A stretch of 64,000 bases of DNA. It comes from Pseudoalteromonas sp. S16_S37. GTDB lineage: Bacteria; Pseudomonadota; Gammaproteobacteria; Enterobacterales; Alteromonadaceae. Location: positions 1 to 64,000 of the forward strand of contig NZ_JAAUWV010000015.1 of NCBI RefSeq assembly GCF_014694405.1, read 5' to 3'. Below are positions 35,876 to 46,742 of this stretch, one piece after another (the first letter of the stretch is position 1; each line of letters starts with the position of its first letter). The position numbers were made by a program, and so were the translations under genes. The notes under the pieces are model-generated. The model was not told where the DNA came from. It made no database searches and saw only the letters and a program-made list of their open reading frames with translations.

Positions 35876-38800
35876 ATGTTGCACATAATTCAATCTAATA
35901 GAATGGAAGTATTACAGGCGCAGTTTCATACTTTGTTAAAAACGGCACCACTCAGCTCCCCATTTAGTAAAGAAGTTGTATTGGTGCAATCTCCAGGTAT
36001 GTCGCAATGGCTAAAAATTGGCCTGAGTGAGGCGCTCGGTGTTGCCGCTCAGGTAGATTTTCCACTTCCTTCTAGTTTTATTTGGCAGTTGTACCAACAA
36101 TTTTTGCCTGACGTGCCCAGCGAATCTCCCTATAACAAACAAAATATGACGTGGAAGTTAGTATCAATACTTCCTCAATGTTTAGATGATGATAAATATG
36201 CTCAACTAAATCAGTACTTAAGTGAAGACAGCGATGGCTTAAAGCTATTTTCCCTGTGTGAAAAAATAGCCGATGTGTACGACCAATATCTTATGTACCG
36301 CCCACACTGGATAAGCCAGTGGGATGCGGGAGATGATGAGCTTGACGATGTTGATGTATCAATTGCCGCTTGGCAACCCGATTTGTGGCGGCGCTTGGTT
36401 GCCCATACTCAATCTTTAGGGCAAAGCGATTATCACCGAGCCAATATGCACCAACAATTGCTCAGTGCGCTCGAAAATATTCCTGATGCACAGCCTTCGG
36501 AGAAGTCAGGACATGGGGGAATCTTATCAGAGCGGCTCTTACCAGAGCGGCTCCTACCGGAGCGGCTCACCATATTCGGTTTATCTGCAATGGCGCCAAG
36601 TCAATTGGAAGTTTTTCAAGCGTTAGCCAAAAAAACAGATGTGTTATTGTTTTTTTGCAATCCCAGTGAGCACTACTGGGGGGATTTAGTTGATGAAAAA
36701 ACACAGGCTAAAATTGCTGCTAAGTACGTTAAAATGCCTGAGTTGGAAGCGCAAAAAAACCAAGAAGATTATTACTTTATTGGTAATCCGCTGTTGTCAT
36801 CATGGGGTAAGCTTGGTCGCGACTACTTCGAACAGTTAGTGCAATTAGACGCGCAGTGGATTGATGGCTTTGTTAGTGATTTTGATGACAGTTTATTGGC
36901 TCAAGTACAAAGCGAAATATACCAATTAGCATTTAAAGGAAAGTCACTAACCCCGGACAAAAGCTGGTTTATCAGTGAAGAAGGTAAGTTGACAATAAGC
37001 TCTGAGGATAAATCTATCCAGTTAGTTGATTGTCATACGCCTTTGCGAGAAGTTGAGTGCTTGCACGACCATTTGTTGCGCCTTTTCCACGACAACCCTA
37101 GCTTAACCCCTAAAGATATTATTGTGATGATGCCAGATGTTGGTACCTATAGTCCGTATATTGAGGCGGTGTTTGGGGCGGCTAGCGGCGAGCGATTTAT
37201 CCCATATGCATTGGCCGATTTATCCATTGAACAAGAAAAGCCAATTTTAAGCTCGTTTGTCAGTTTAGTTAACTTACCCTTTAGCCGATTTGGTGTATCG
37301 GACATATTAGACCTACTTGCCGTGAATCCAATAGCGAGTCAGTTCAATGTTGAGGAACATGAGTTTTCGCAACTTAAGTATTGGCTTGAGCAGGTGGGGG
37401 TAAAATGGGGTCTTGATGCCAAGCATAAAACCGAACATGACTTGCCAGCACTCTCGCTCAACACTTGGCAACATGGCTTGAATCGTTTGCTATTGGGTAT
37501 TGCTTCCAGTAATGAGCATGTTGCGTTTGCTGATATTTATCCTGCTGATCTTGTGGAGGGCATGGCGGTTAATAGTTTGAGTAAACTACTGCACTTTATC
37601 AACACACTAGCAAGCTATAAGCTGAAGTTGAATAACAATGCACGATTAAGTGATAAAGCTCAGCTTCTTCGGGAAATGGTTGCACAGTTTTATGATGCAC
37701 AGACAGAGCAAAGCTGGGATTTGCTAACGCTTGAGAAGGTCATTGATGACTTGCAAAAACACGATGACAACTTGGACATGCAATCGCCGATATCGGCGCG
37801 AGTCTTAAGTTATTTTGTTAAGCAGGGAGTGCAAGAAAAGGGAGTAGGCCAGCGCTTTTTAGTTGGACCTGTAAACTTTTGTACATTAATGCCTATGCGT
37901 GCCGTGCCGTTTAAAGTTGTATGTTTGTTGGGCCTTAATGATGCGGATTATCCCCGTACCGTGCAACCAATTGGTTTTGACTTAGTGCCACACGCTAAAC
38001 GGCAAAAAGGTGACCGGTCACGAAAATTTGATGACCGTTACTTGTTTCTTGAAGCGCTGCTCAGTGCGCGAGAGCATTTTTACATCAGTTATATTGGTCG
38101 CTCTTGTTACAACAATGAGCCACAGATGCCGTCTGTATTGGTAAGCGAACTATTAGAGTATGTTGACCGCAGCTTTAAATATGAAGACATCGAATCAAAG
38201 CCGTCAGAGCATTTACTTGAAAGGGCAACTTTACAACCTTTTAATCCAGCTAATTACAGCTCTAACAATAAGTTGCAAAGCTTTAATCCGGTTTGGTTTG
38301 TGGAAAATACGCAGCTTGAGCGTCAAACACCTGCCCCCCTAGATGTTGAGTATGATAAACAGCTCGATATTGCGCAGTTTTTATTTACCGTGCTCGCCCC
38401 TCAAAAGGCGTTTTATACACAAACCTTGGGCTTGAGATTGAATGAACAAACGGAGCTTAATAAAGACGAAGAGCCCTTTATTCTCGACACCCTTGAGCGC
38501 TACTTTTACCTCGATGAATTGCTAGAGCATGAGCTCAGAGGAGAGCCGATAAACTTAGCGCAAATTATTCAACGCGGTAACTTACCACAAGCGGCGGTGG
38601 GGGAAATACAGCTGGCCCGTTTGCAACAACGTGTACAACCTATGGCAGAGCTGTTGAGGCCTCTGGTGCGCCAACCAAGAGCCCCATTAGAAGTGCGTTT
38701 AGATATTGCTGAGCACACCTTGTTGGGCTGGTTAGATAAGCTCTATGACAACAAACAAATTTTTTATCGCAGTGCCAGTATTAAGGCAAAAGACAGGGTA

Positions 38801-39199
38801 AAAGGGTTTTTAATGCATTGTATTGCACAGTGTATGGACGAACCTGTACACACCCATATTTATGGGCTCGACGAGCAAGTGAGTTTTGAACCCATAGCAA
38901 AGTCTCAAGCATATAGTTATTTAGAAAAGTGGTTGGGCTTTTACCGTGCATGTTTATGCCAACCCATGCCGTTTTTTGTCAGTACTGCTTATGAGTTAGT
39001 GGCAACGGGTGATGTAAACAAAGCCGCCGCTAAGTTTAATAGCGGACAATACATTGGCTACGGAGAAAGTGAAGATGCGTATGTTGCGTTGAACTTTACA
39101 ACGCTTGAGCAGGTTATTGAACCGCTACAAGCCATAAGTCAGGACTTACTGGCGGATATTGTGACATTAGCTCAGGAGCAGCGATATGCAGATGCTTAG
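35876..39199 (+). CDS. recC: Exodeoxyribonuclease V gamma subunit
   Basis: Chi-recognising subunit of RecBCD. About 1107 aa from ATG 35876; the TTG at 35852 adds eight residues with no ribosome site. Helicase-like N-terminal motif LVQSPGMSQWLKIGLSEALG is typical, and GPVNFCTLMPMRAVPFKVVCLLGLND (split) marks the fourth domain. It is unusual in carrying a short tandem repeat (SERL-LPERL-LPERL near residues 218-232) coded by three 15-bp units at about 36528-36570. recC, recB and recD follow each other with overlaps; no ptrA lies between recC and recB. Confidence 0.95.
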   Translation: MLHIIQSNRMEVLQAQFHTLLKTAPLSSPFSKEVVLVQSPGMSQWLKIGLSEALGVAAQVDFPLPSSFIWQLYQQFLPDVPSESPYNKQNMTWKLVSILPQCLDDDKYAQLNQYLSEDSDGLKLFSLCEKIADVYDQYLMYRPHWISQWDAGDDELDDVDVSIAAWQPDLWRRLVAHTQSLGQSDYHRANMHQQLLSALENIPDAQPSEKSGHGGILSERLLPERLLPERLTIFGLSAMAPSQLEVFQALAKKTDVLLFFCNPSEHYWGDLVDEKTQAKIAAKYVKMPELEAQKNQEDYYFIGNPLLSSWGKLGRDYFEQLVQLDAQWIDGFVSDFDDSLLAQVQSEIYQLAFKGKSLTPDKSWFISEEGKLTISSEDKSIQLVDCHTPLREVECLHDHLLRLFHDNPSLTPKDIIVMMPDVGTYSPYIEAVFGAASGERFIPYALADLSIEQEKPILSSFVSLVNLPFSRFGVSDILDLLAVNPIASQFNVEEHEFSQLKYWLEQVGVKWGLDAKHKTEHDLPALSLNTWQHGLNRLLLGIASSNEHVAFADIYPADLVEGMAVNSLSKLLHFINTLASYKLKLNNNARLSDKAQLLREMVAQFYDAQTEQSWDLLTLEKVIDDLQKHDDNLDMQSPISARVLSYFVKQGVQEKGVGQRFLVGPVNFCTLMPMRAVPFKVVCLLGLNDADYPRTVQPIGFDLVPHAKRQKGDRSRKFDDRYLFLEALLSAREHFYISYIGRSCYNNEPQMPSVLVSELLEYVDRSFKYEDIESKPSEHLLERATLQPFNPANYSSNNKLQSFNPVWFVENTQLERQTPAPLDVEYDKQLDIAQFLFTVLAPQKAFYTQTLGLRLNEQTELNKDEEPFILDTLERYFYLDELLEHELRGEPINLAQIIQRGNLPQAAVGEIQLARLQQRVQPMAELLRPLVRQPRAPLEVRLDIAEHTLLGWLDKLYDNKQIFYRSASIKAKDRVKGFLMHCIAQCMDEPVHTHIYGLDEQVSFEPIAKSQAYSYLEKWLGFYRACLCQPMPFFVSTAYELVATGDVNKAAAKFNSGQYIGYGESEDAYVALNFTTLEQVIEPLQAISQDLLADIVTLAQEQRYADA

Positions 39200-42100
39200 C
39201 CCGCACGCGATGCCAATCAAAGGTAGCAACTTGATTGAAGCCAGTGCTGGTACCGGTAAGACTTATACCATTACAGGGTTGTATTTGCGCTGTTTACTTG
39301 GTTTACAAATACCAGAGCAACAAAACACCCCGTTGAGTGTTGAGCAAATCTTAGTGGTTACTTTTACTGAAGCGGCCACACAAGAGATCAAAGAGCGGGT
39401 AAGAGCGCGTATTTTGCTCGCGCGCGATGCCTTACTTGGTCAGCCGTGTAAAGATGAGTTGGTTAACAGTGTACTTGCTCAAGTAGATGACCCTCACAAT
39501 GCGTTTGCATTGCTCGATGCCGCAGCTAAATCAATCGATGAAGCAGCAATTTTTACCATCCACGGTTTTTGTCAAAGAATGCTAAAGCAACACGCTTTTG
39601 AGTCTAATGTGGCATTCAATCTTGAGTTTGTTTTAGATGAATCGGAGCTTGTATTAGAGGCGATTAAAGATCATTGGCGCAGCTTTGTTTATCCGTTAGA
39701 CAGGGATACCACACAAGCGGTTATTGAGCATTATAAGAGCCCTCAATCACTGGCAAAAGAAGTCATTAGTATCCTAAATAAAGAACAGGCAACGATCACC
39801 CCCCAGTTAGATTTACAAACGGTGCTTGAAGCGAGAAAGCAATATCAGCAGCAGGCGCAAAAGTTTAAGCAGTCATTGCTGAGTAGCGACTTTTTTAGTG
39901 TGCTTGCCAATTCTGGTTTAGCGAAAAACAAAACTCCGGGTAGAGCGGGTAATATCGATGCTTTGATTGCGTATTGTCAAAGTGACGAGTGGTATTTTGA
40001 GTTTGGCAGCGCGCAACATTCCTTCGCTATTTGGGGGGAAGCCTCACTATCAAACCCTAGCAACTATAAAAAGGGCGCGGCGCTTATTGAGCACCCGATG
40101 ATAAGCGAATTCGATATCATGGCCCAGTTGCACAAACAAGTAAGTACAGGGCTGAAAATTGCAATATTGCAGCACAGCATGCAAGAGGTGCGCAGACTAT
40201 TACGCGCTCATAAGCAGCAACATGGCTTAATCAGTCCTGACGATTTATTGCGCCAACTTTATGAGGCGTTACAGTCCGAGCAAGGCGAGATACTAGTCGC
40301 TAAAATTGCCCAGCTGTATCCGATTGCCATGATAGATGAGTTTCAAGACACTGACCCGGTACAGTATGGCATCTTCAATACAATTTATGGCCGCGAAGGC
40401 GCTAGTGCGCTGACTATGATTGGCGACCCAAAGCAAGCCATTTATGGCTTCCGTGGTGCTGATATTTTTACGTATATCTATGCCAAACAGCAAGTTGAAG
40501 AAAGTAACCAATATACCTTAGCAACCAATTTTCGCTCAGCCACAGGCGTAGTTGCGGCGGTGAATGCGATATTTTCTAACCATGAGCATAGCTTTATCTT
40601 CAACAAGGCTATTCCATTTATTTCTGTTACAGCCAATGGCAAGTCTGAAGATAGTCGCTTTATTTCAAAAGCATTGGGCAATACCGCATTACAGTTTAGT
40701 GTTTACAAAGATGATGCAGTTGTGACCAGTAAGTCGCAAGCATTGCCCGTTTTAGCAAAAAACTATGCGCATAAAATCGCGCAGTTACTGATTGAAGCGC
40801 ACGAAGGTAGGGCGTTGATAGGTGAAAAAGCCGTGCAAGCGGGTGATATCTGCGTATTAGTGCGCGATAGAGGCGAGGCGAGTGTGATTAAATCGGCGCT
40901 TGCTCAGGTATCTGTTCCCAGTGTGTATTTAGCTAGAGATAGTATTTTTAGTCAGCCAATCAGTCATGCAATATTAAGCTTTTTAGAAGTACTGCACGGT
41001 AAATATGATGAAGCGGCGCTGCGAGGTGTGCTGGTGAGCCCCTTATTTGCACTGGATTATCAGCAAATCTTTGCACTTCGCACTAACGAGCAACAGTGGC
41101 AAGGCTACCTTGAGCAATTCAGCATGTTGCAAAAGCTTTGGTACAAACAAGGTGCAATGGCCATGCTAGAGCAGTTGCTCACACAAAATAAGCTGCCCGC
41201 ACTTTGGCAAGCGCAGGGCTACAATGTAGAGCGATGGCTTACTGATTATCGCCATTTAGCCGAGCTGTTACAACAAAAGCAAATTGAGCTGGATGGCACG
41301 TTACGTGTTCTGCGTTGGTTGGCAACGCAAACCCAGCATGCAGCGCAAGATAGCGCACAAGTTCGACTCGAAAGTGATGCTGACTTGGTTAAAATTGTCA
41401 CTATGCATGCATCTAAAGGGCTTGAATACCCAATTGTTTACATGCCATTTGCCAATAGTTATCGTGAGGCAAGTGATGTGCTGTATCATCGTGATGGGCA
41501 ATTAGTGTACTCACTGGATGCCGATGATGATGAGCTTGCACTTGCTGAGCAGGAACGTTTAGCCGAAGATATCAGGCTGTTGTATGTTGCACTCACAAGG
41601 GCCATCCACTTTTGTGATATTGGCTTGTTTAATGTTGCTGCCGGGCGCAGCAAAAAACCGGGTATAACCCAAACCGCTATTGGTTATGTATTGTTTGGGA
41701 CTCAGAGCTTTCAAACTCAAACACAGTGGCATGAAGCATTGCAATCATTTTGTGATAAGCACAATGACATTGCGCTGTGTTGGTTATCAGCTGAGGTTGA
41801 GCAGCACGTTACCGTGTCTGATATTATGTCGGCCTCACAATCGTTGTCTGTTAAGCCAGTAACTGCAAGTATTGAAAGAAATTGGCGAGCCACCAGCTTT
41901 AGCCAATTAAGTTATCAAAGTCACGCGGATGAAAGGCCGCTTGGCGCGTTAGATGAGAACCATCAGTTAGATTTACCAGATCAAGGCGCTCAATCAGCAA
42001 ACATTTTGCACAGCTCGTATACTTTCCCAAAAGGTGCCAAACCTGGTAGTTGTTTGCATGAAATTTTTGAGCTTATTGATTTCACATCGCCTCACTTACC

Positions 42101-42737
42101 AACCGCGAAAACACACCTTCCTCTAAGTGAGGCGATTGAAAAAAGTCTAAGCAAATACCACATTGATGAGCAATGGCAATTACCAGTTCAAGATTGGATA
42201 CATGGGTGTTTGCAATGTCAGCTCGACGTTGAAAATGGCTTACAGCTAGCCAAGCTAAGCCCAAGTGATTGCTTGGTGGAGATGGAGTTTTACCTGCCTT
42301 TAGAGCCCCTAAGCGCCACGGAGCTAAACCGTTTGGTGAGTGATATAACCGGTCAGCATAGCCAATTAAGCTTTGATAATGTTAAAGGACTATTAAAAGG
42401 GTTTATCGATTTGATTTTTGTCTATCAGGGGAAATATTACATTTTGGACTATAAGTCTAACTATCTTGGAGATAGTCCAAGCGATTATCAAGCTGATAAC
42501 TTAAAACTTGCTATGGATGCCCATCAATATCATTTGCAATACATGATTTATTCGGTCGCGCTGCACCGCTTACTGACACAACGTATCGCCGATTACCATC
42601 CAGACACACATTTTGGGGGAGCTTATTACTTGTTTTTAAGAGCGCTACCCGATGACGCTGGCGTGTATTTTAATAAGTTAAGCACTGAGCAGCTGTTAAA
42701 GTTGGATGCATTGTTTAGCCAAGGTAGTTTGCTATGA
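39186..42737 (+). CDS. recB: Exodeoxyribonuclease V beta subunit (helicase-nuclease)
   Basis: 3'-5' UvrD-type helicase plus nuclease of RecBCD. 1183 aa. Walker A IEASAGTGKTYTITGLYL, motif Ia VVTFTEAATQEIKERVR, DEFQDTDP (motif II), GDPKQAIYGFRGADIFTY (III), TMHASKGLEYPIVY (V) and LLYVALTRA (VI). The C-terminal nuclease core is intact: FIDLIFVYQGKYYILDYKSN with the D-x-K pair. The ATG lies 14 bases inside recC. Confidence 0.97.
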   Translation: MQMLSPHAMPIKGSNLIEASAGTGKTYTITGLYLRCLLGLQIPEQQNTPLSVEQILVVTFTEAATQEIKERVRARILLARDALLGQPCKDELVNSVLAQVDDPHNAFALLDAAAKSIDEAAIFTIHGFCQRMLKQHAFESNVAFNLEFVLDESELVLEAIKDHWRSFVYPLDRDTTQAVIEHYKSPQSLAKEVISILNKEQATITPQLDLQTVLEARKQYQQQAQKFKQSLLSSDFFSVLANSGLAKNKTPGRAGNIDALIAYCQSDEWYFEFGSAQHSFAIWGEASLSNPSNYKKGAALIEHPMISEFDIMAQLHKQVSTGLKIAILQHSMQEVRRLLRAHKQQHGLISPDDLLRQLYEALQSEQGEILVAKIAQLYPIAMIDEFQDTDPVQYGIFNTIYGREGASALTMIGDPKQAIYGFRGADIFTYIYAKQQVEESNQYTLATNFRSATGVVAAVNAIFSNHEHSFIFNKAIPFISVTANGKSEDSRFISKALGNTALQFSVYKDDAVVTSKSQALPVLAKNYAHKIAQLLIEAHEGRALIGEKAVQAGDICVLVRDRGEASVIKSALAQVSVPSVYLARDSIFSQPISHAILSFLEVLHGKYDEAALRGVLVSPLFALDYQQIFALRTNEQQWQGYLEQFSMLQKLWYKQGAMAMLEQLLTQNKLPALWQAQGYNVERWLTDYRHLAELLQQKQIELDGTLRVLRWLATQTQHAAQDSAQVRLESDADLVKIVTMHASKGLEYPIVYMPFANSYREASDVLYHRDGQLVYSLDADDDELALAEQERLAEDIRLLYVALTRAIHFCDIGLFNVAAGRSKKPGITQTAIGYVLFGTQSFQTQTQWHEALQSFCDKHNDIALCWLSAEVEQHVTVSDIMSASQSLSVKPVTASIERNWRATSFSQLSYQSHADERPLGALDENHQLDLPDQGAQSANILHSSYTFPKGAKPGSCLHEIFELIDFTSPHLPTAKTHLPLSEAIEKSLSKYHIDEQWQLPVQDWIHGCLQCQLDVENGLQLAKLSPSDCLVEMEFYLPLEPLSATELNRLVSDITGQHSQLSFDNVKGLLKGFIDLIFVYQGKYYILDYKSNYLGDSPSDYQADNLKLAMDAHQYHLQYMIYSVALHRLLTQRIADYHPDTHFGGAYYLFLRALPDDAGVYFNKLSTEQLLKLDALFSQGSLL

Positions 42738-44629
42738 GCCAATTAGATTTATTTGCTGATACGCCACAGCTCAAGTTTGATCACGATGAATACATAGCTA
42801 CCTTGTTGGCAAATATGCGCGTTCGTCACAGTGATCTCGCTTTAGCAAAGCTATTGAATAATCAAATAATTGATGACAATTTTTATGTGATATTGCTTTT
42901 GCTTCGAGCTGAGCAGCAACAACATAGTTGTTTGTCTTATGAGGAAGTTCAGTGGGCAGACCCTTTCTCGCTGAGCATTTACCAGTTAGACATGCCTTTA
43001 GCGCCTTGGCAGCCCCAAGATGGTAACTTAATATGGCAACAATTATCACAACACCCAGCGATAGGAGAGGGTAAGCCTCTAGTATTGTTTGCTGATAAGC
43101 TGTATTTATCCCGTTTAGCGTGCTACGAAGCCTCGTTAGCAGAGCGTTTCTTACAAATGCAACAGCAGCCTTTAAAGCTCGATGAAGACAAGCTTGTAAA
43201 ACTGCTAGACAGCTACTTTCCAGACGCAGAAGCTGATGATATCGACTGGCAAAAAGTAGCGTGTGCTATGGCGGCCAGCAGTGGATTTTGTGTGATCACC
43301 GGGGGGCCAGGTACAGGCAAAACCACCACAGTGACTAAGTTGCTGGCAATCTTGCAATCTCTGTACATTGAGGCGCCACTGACAGTTAAACTTGTCGCGC
43401 CCACAGGAAAAGCAGCCGCTCGATTAAGTGAGTCAATTTTGGGAGCAAAAGCAAAGCTTGGGTTAGAGCCGAAGCTTAATGACTTAATTGTTGATCATGC
43501 GCAAACAATTCACCGCCTATTGGGCGTGATCCCTCAAAGTAATCAGTATCGGCACAATCAATTTAATCCGCTGCACTTAGATTTGTTAATTATCGATGAA
43601 GCGTCAATGGTTGATTTATCTTTACTTGCTAAGCTCGTGCAAGCTCTACCTGCACATGCAAGGCTAATTTTATTGGGTGATAAGGATCAACTTGCTTCGG
43701 TTGACACTGGCAGTGTAATGAGTGATTTGTGCCAAGACTTGGTGCTCAATCAGCAACCCAACTATAGTCAAAGTTTGTGCGATAAACTCAACACACTGTG
43801 CTTTGCTAAAAAGCCTTTGCTTAAGGCACAACAGAGCGACTTTTTGCTTAGCGACAGTATCGCATTTTTACAAAAGAGCCACCGTTTTGACAGCCAAAGT
43901 GGCATTGGACAGCTCGCTTTAGCAGTAAACAACAATGACACAAAACTGCTTACTCAAACGCTGGCAAAAGGATTTAGTGATATCACTGTGCTGGGGCTAA
44001 ATAATGAGCAGTACATCGCATTAGTAGAGCGTGCTGCGCTACATTACAGTCACTATTTAACGCTAATGCATGAGGGGGCCGATGCGCAAGATATCCATCA
44101 TGCCTTTTCTCGGTATCAATTGCTCGCAGCACTCAGAGAAGGACCTTATGGTGTTGAGCAGCTTAATAAACGCATTGAACAAGCGCTTTATGCAAAGCAA
44201 TTGATAAATCCGCTCACGCGCCACTATGCAGGTCAACCAATTATGGTGGTAGAGAACGATTACCAATTAAAACTGTTTAATGGTGATATTGGTATATTGT
44301 TGAGCGATGAACAAGGGCAATTGAAAGCCACTTTTATTGATGAGCAGGGCAGTTTCCGAGCGTTTTATCCAGCGCGCTTACCTCGCCATGAGAATGTATA
44401 CGCAATGACTATTCATAAATCGCAAGGCTCTGAATTTGCACACACTGCGATGATATTACCTCCTATTCAAAGGGCATCTGTGGGCATTAATCGGCAGCTC
44501 TTGTATACAGGGATCACGCGAGCCAAACAGCACTTTGAGCTGGTGGCTCAAGAACAAGTCTTACTCAATGCCATGAATCGATCCGTAGCGAGATGTTCTG
44601 GGTTACGCAGAAGGTTAATGAAAAATTAA
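42734..44629 (+). CDS. recD: Exodeoxyribonuclease V alpha subunit
   Basis: 5'-3' SF1B helicase of RecBCD. 631 aa. Walker A VITGGPGTGKTTTVTKLL, VAPTGKAAARLSESI, LLIIDEASMVDLSLLAKL (Walker B), LILLGDKDQLASVDTGSV, and the C-terminal YAMTIHKSQGSEF and LLYTGITRAKQHFELV. ATGA overlap with recB implies coupling. Confidence 0.97.
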   Translation: MSQLDLFADTPQLKFDHDEYIATLLANMRVRHSDLALAKLLNNQIIDDNFYVILLLLRAEQQQHSCLSYEEVQWADPFSLSIYQLDMPLAPWQPQDGNLIWQQLSQHPAIGEGKPLVLFADKLYLSRLACYEASLAERFLQMQQQPLKLDEDKLVKLLDSYFPDAEADDIDWQKVACAMAASSGFCVITGGPGTGKTTTVTKLLAILQSLYIEAPLTVKLVAPTGKAAARLSESILGAKAKLGLEPKLNDLIVDHAQTIHRLLGVIPQSNQYRHNQFNPLHLDLLIIDEASMVDLSLLAKLVQALPAHARLILLGDKDQLASVDTGSVMSDLCQDLVLNQQPNYSQSLCDKLNTLCFAKKPLLKAQQSDFLLSDSIAFLQKSHRFDSQSGIGQLALAVNNNDTKLLTQTLAKGFSDITVLGLNNEQYIALVERAALHYSHYLTLMHEGADAQDIHHAFSRYQLLAALREGPYGVEQLNKRIEQALYAKQLINPLTRHYAGQPIMVVENDYQLKLFNGDIGILLSDEQGQLKATFIDEQGSFRAFYPARLPRHENVYAMTIHKSQGSEFAHTAMILPPIQRASVGINRQLLYTGITRAKQHFELVAQEQVLLNAMNRSVARCSGLRRRLMKN

Positions 44630-44752
44630 CAAGTGGATAATGGTTTGTGTTTCTTACGAACTGCTCTATAGTTTTTATGTCGGCTTTAGCTAGAAGTGTT
44701 AACCTAAAGCTTACATTCCCTTAGAATACCCACTGCCCAGTGGTTCAAATAT

Positions 44753-44785
44753 GCCGCCATAGTCAAATGATTATGGCGGCTTTTT
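44753..44785 (+). terminator. Rho-independent terminator of recCBD
   Basis: GCCGCCATA / TATGGCGGC, 9-bp stem and 10-nt loop, followed by TTTTT. Confidence 0.88.
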
Positions 44786-44790
44786 ATCGC

Positions 44791-46080
44791 TTATTGGTTA
44801 TTTAAGTAAGTTAATGCCAGATTACTCAGTGCAGATACACCAATTGCTAGCGCGTCTTCATCAACATAAAATAATGGTGAATGATTACTGGCGGCTTCGC
44901 TAAGTGGTTTATCCTGCGGCGTAACCCCCAACATTAGGAACAGTCCAGGTGTTTCTAATGCATAGTATGAAAAATCTTCAGCACCGGTAATAAGGTCAAG
45001 CTCGATTAAATTGTCGTTTCCGACAAGTGATTGTAATGTCGGCAGCATCTTTTCAGTGAGTTGCGGGTTGTTGATAGTAACTGGATAGCCTGAATTAATT
45101 TTGGTAATTGCGGTTGCGCCTGCTGATTGCGCAACAAGCGAGGTGGTTTTTTCTAAACGCTGTTTAATGTCTGCACGCATGGTTTGATCAAAGGTTCTGA
45201 TAGTGCCGATTAACTCAACTTGATCAGGGATAATATTCGAGCGCACACCGCCGTTAATTGCACCAAACGACAACACCGATGGGGCTTTGGTCACATCCAC
45301 TTGTCGTGATGCGATAGTTTGCGCTGACATAATAATCTGTGCAGCAGTTACGATAGGGTCAACGCCGCGCCAAGGGCGAGAGCCATGCGTTTGTTTACCT
45401 TGAACTGTGATTGAAAACGAGTCTTCACTGGCCATCATTGGGCCACTTCGATAACCAATTTGACCGACGGTTAAACGGCTGGTGGCGTGCAAGCCAAAAA
45501 CGGCTTCAGGCTTTTGTGAGGCGAAGATGCCTTCTTTTAGCATCAATTGTGCGCCACCTTCTTCTCCTTCGGGCGCGCCTTCTTCTGCTGGCTGGAAAAT
45601 AAACATCACGGAGCCGGATAGTTGCGCCTGCTGTTGTTTTAACAATGTCGCAACGCCCATCAAAATAGCAACGTGAGTATCATGACCACATGCATGCATA
45701 ACACCTACTTTTTTACCTTGATATTCAGTCACTTGCTTTGATGCAAAGGGGAGGTCTACTTGCTCTGTTACAGGCAGTGCATCCATATCAGCGCGTAGAG
45801 CAATTAACGGACCTGGCTTGGCACCAACCAACTTAGCCACCACGCCGGTATGGGCAATACCTGTTTGTACTTCAAGGCCCAGATTACGCAGGTGTGCTGC
45901 AATATACTCAGCGGTTTTATACTCTCTATTGCTCAGTTCTGGATATTGATGCAAATGACGACGCCACTTTATAACATCTTGATTAATAGAATCTAAGTTT
46001 ACATTTTGAGGGGGGGTGGCCAAAGCCAAGTTACACATTAATAGATGGCCACTGATCAGCCATAAAAGAAAAAAGCGCAT
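44791..46080 (-). CDS. Exported M20-family amidohydrolase/peptidase
   Basis: 429 aa with a signal peptide (LLWLISGHLLMCNLALA), so periplasmic or secreted. Family M20D (HipO/AbgB-like). Metal ligands: HACGHDTHVA around residue 127, EEGAPEGEEGG around 165, H in FGLHATS, and the C-terminal GAEDFSYY. LRADMDALPV precedes. It would hydrolyse N-acyl or aryl amides of amino acids; the substrate is unknown. Divergent from the DUF962 gene. Confidence 0.9.
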   Translation of the reverse strand: MRFFLLWLISGHLLMCNLALATPPQNVNLDSINQDVIKWRRHLHQYPELSNREYKTAEYIAAHLRNLGLEVQTGIAHTGVVAKLVGAKPGPLIALRADMDALPVTEQVDLPFASKQVTEYQGKKVGVMHACGHDTHVAILMGVATLLKQQQAQLSGSVMFIFQPAEEGAPEGEEGGAQLMLKEGIFASQKPEAVFGLHATSRLTVGQIGYRSGPMMASEDSFSITVQGKQTHGSRPWRGVDPIVTAAQIIMSAQTIASRQVDVTKAPSVLSFGAINGGVRSNIIPDQVELIGTIRTFDQTMRADIKQRLEKTTSLVAQSAGATAITKINSGYPVTINNPQLTEKMLPTLQSLVGNDNLIELDLITGAEDFSYYALETPGLFLMLGVTPQDKPLSEAASNHSPLFYVDEDALAIGVSALSNLALTYLNNQ

Positions 46081-46226
46081 GAGCGTTATCCTGATTATTA
46101 TTTTGCTGCTAGCCTAACTCACTGCAAGCGCTGATGCTAATGCTTTCAGATGAAGTCCCAAATTGACAAAAATTAAGCAATATGTTTTAACAGACTAAAG
46201 TAATTACTTTAATTGGGTGAATATCG

Positions 46227-46742
46227 ATGAGTCAGTTAGAACAAAAACTAATAAACTATGCAAAGTACCACCGAGATAGGCGTAACATTGCAACGCACTT
46301 TGCGGGCATTCCATTAATCGTCGTTGCGTTGGGTATAATGCTTTATATTCCTGTGTTGCAGTTTAATACTGTGATGCTAACGCCGGCCCTCGTTGTGGTG
46401 CTACTTTGCAGTGGTTACTATTTACGCTTAGATTTTCGATTAGGGGCGCTCATGTCGTTATTATTCGCTCTCGTATATGCAGCGGCTAAACAGCTCTACA
46501 TTGGCTGGCCAGACGATAAAAGTTGGTTTTATTTATTAGGTGTTTTGCTTTTTGTTGTAGGGTGGGTTTTGCAGTTTATTGGGCACTATTTTGAAGGGAA
46601 AAAGCCAGCTTTTGTGGATGATTTAATTGGCTTAATTATAGGGCCGTTATTCGTAGTTGTAGAGGTACTCTTTATGTTCGGATTAATGAAGGAGCTTGAA
46701 CAAAAGATAATATCTGTAGCCGGCGAATATCGAAAAGGCTGA
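46227..46742 (+). CDS. DUF962 / Mpo1-like membrane protein
   Basis: 171 aa with about four TM helices. The Mpo1 (YGL010w) family signature is clear: YHRDRRNIATHFAGIPL at the N-terminus and VGWVLQFIGHYFEGKKPAF in the middle, with conserved His residues that bind iron in yeast Mpo1, a dioxygenase of fatty-acid alpha-oxidation. Bacterial members are mostly uncharacterised. Confidence 0.88.
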   Translation: MSQLEQKLINYAKYHRDRRNIATHFAGIPLIVVALGIMLYIPVLQFNTVMLTPALVVVLLCSGYYLRLDFRLGALMSLLFALVYAAAKQLYIGWPDDKSWFYLLGVLLFVVGWVLQFIGHYFEGKKPAFVDDLIGLIIGPLFVVVEVLFMFGLMKELEQKIISVAGEYRKG

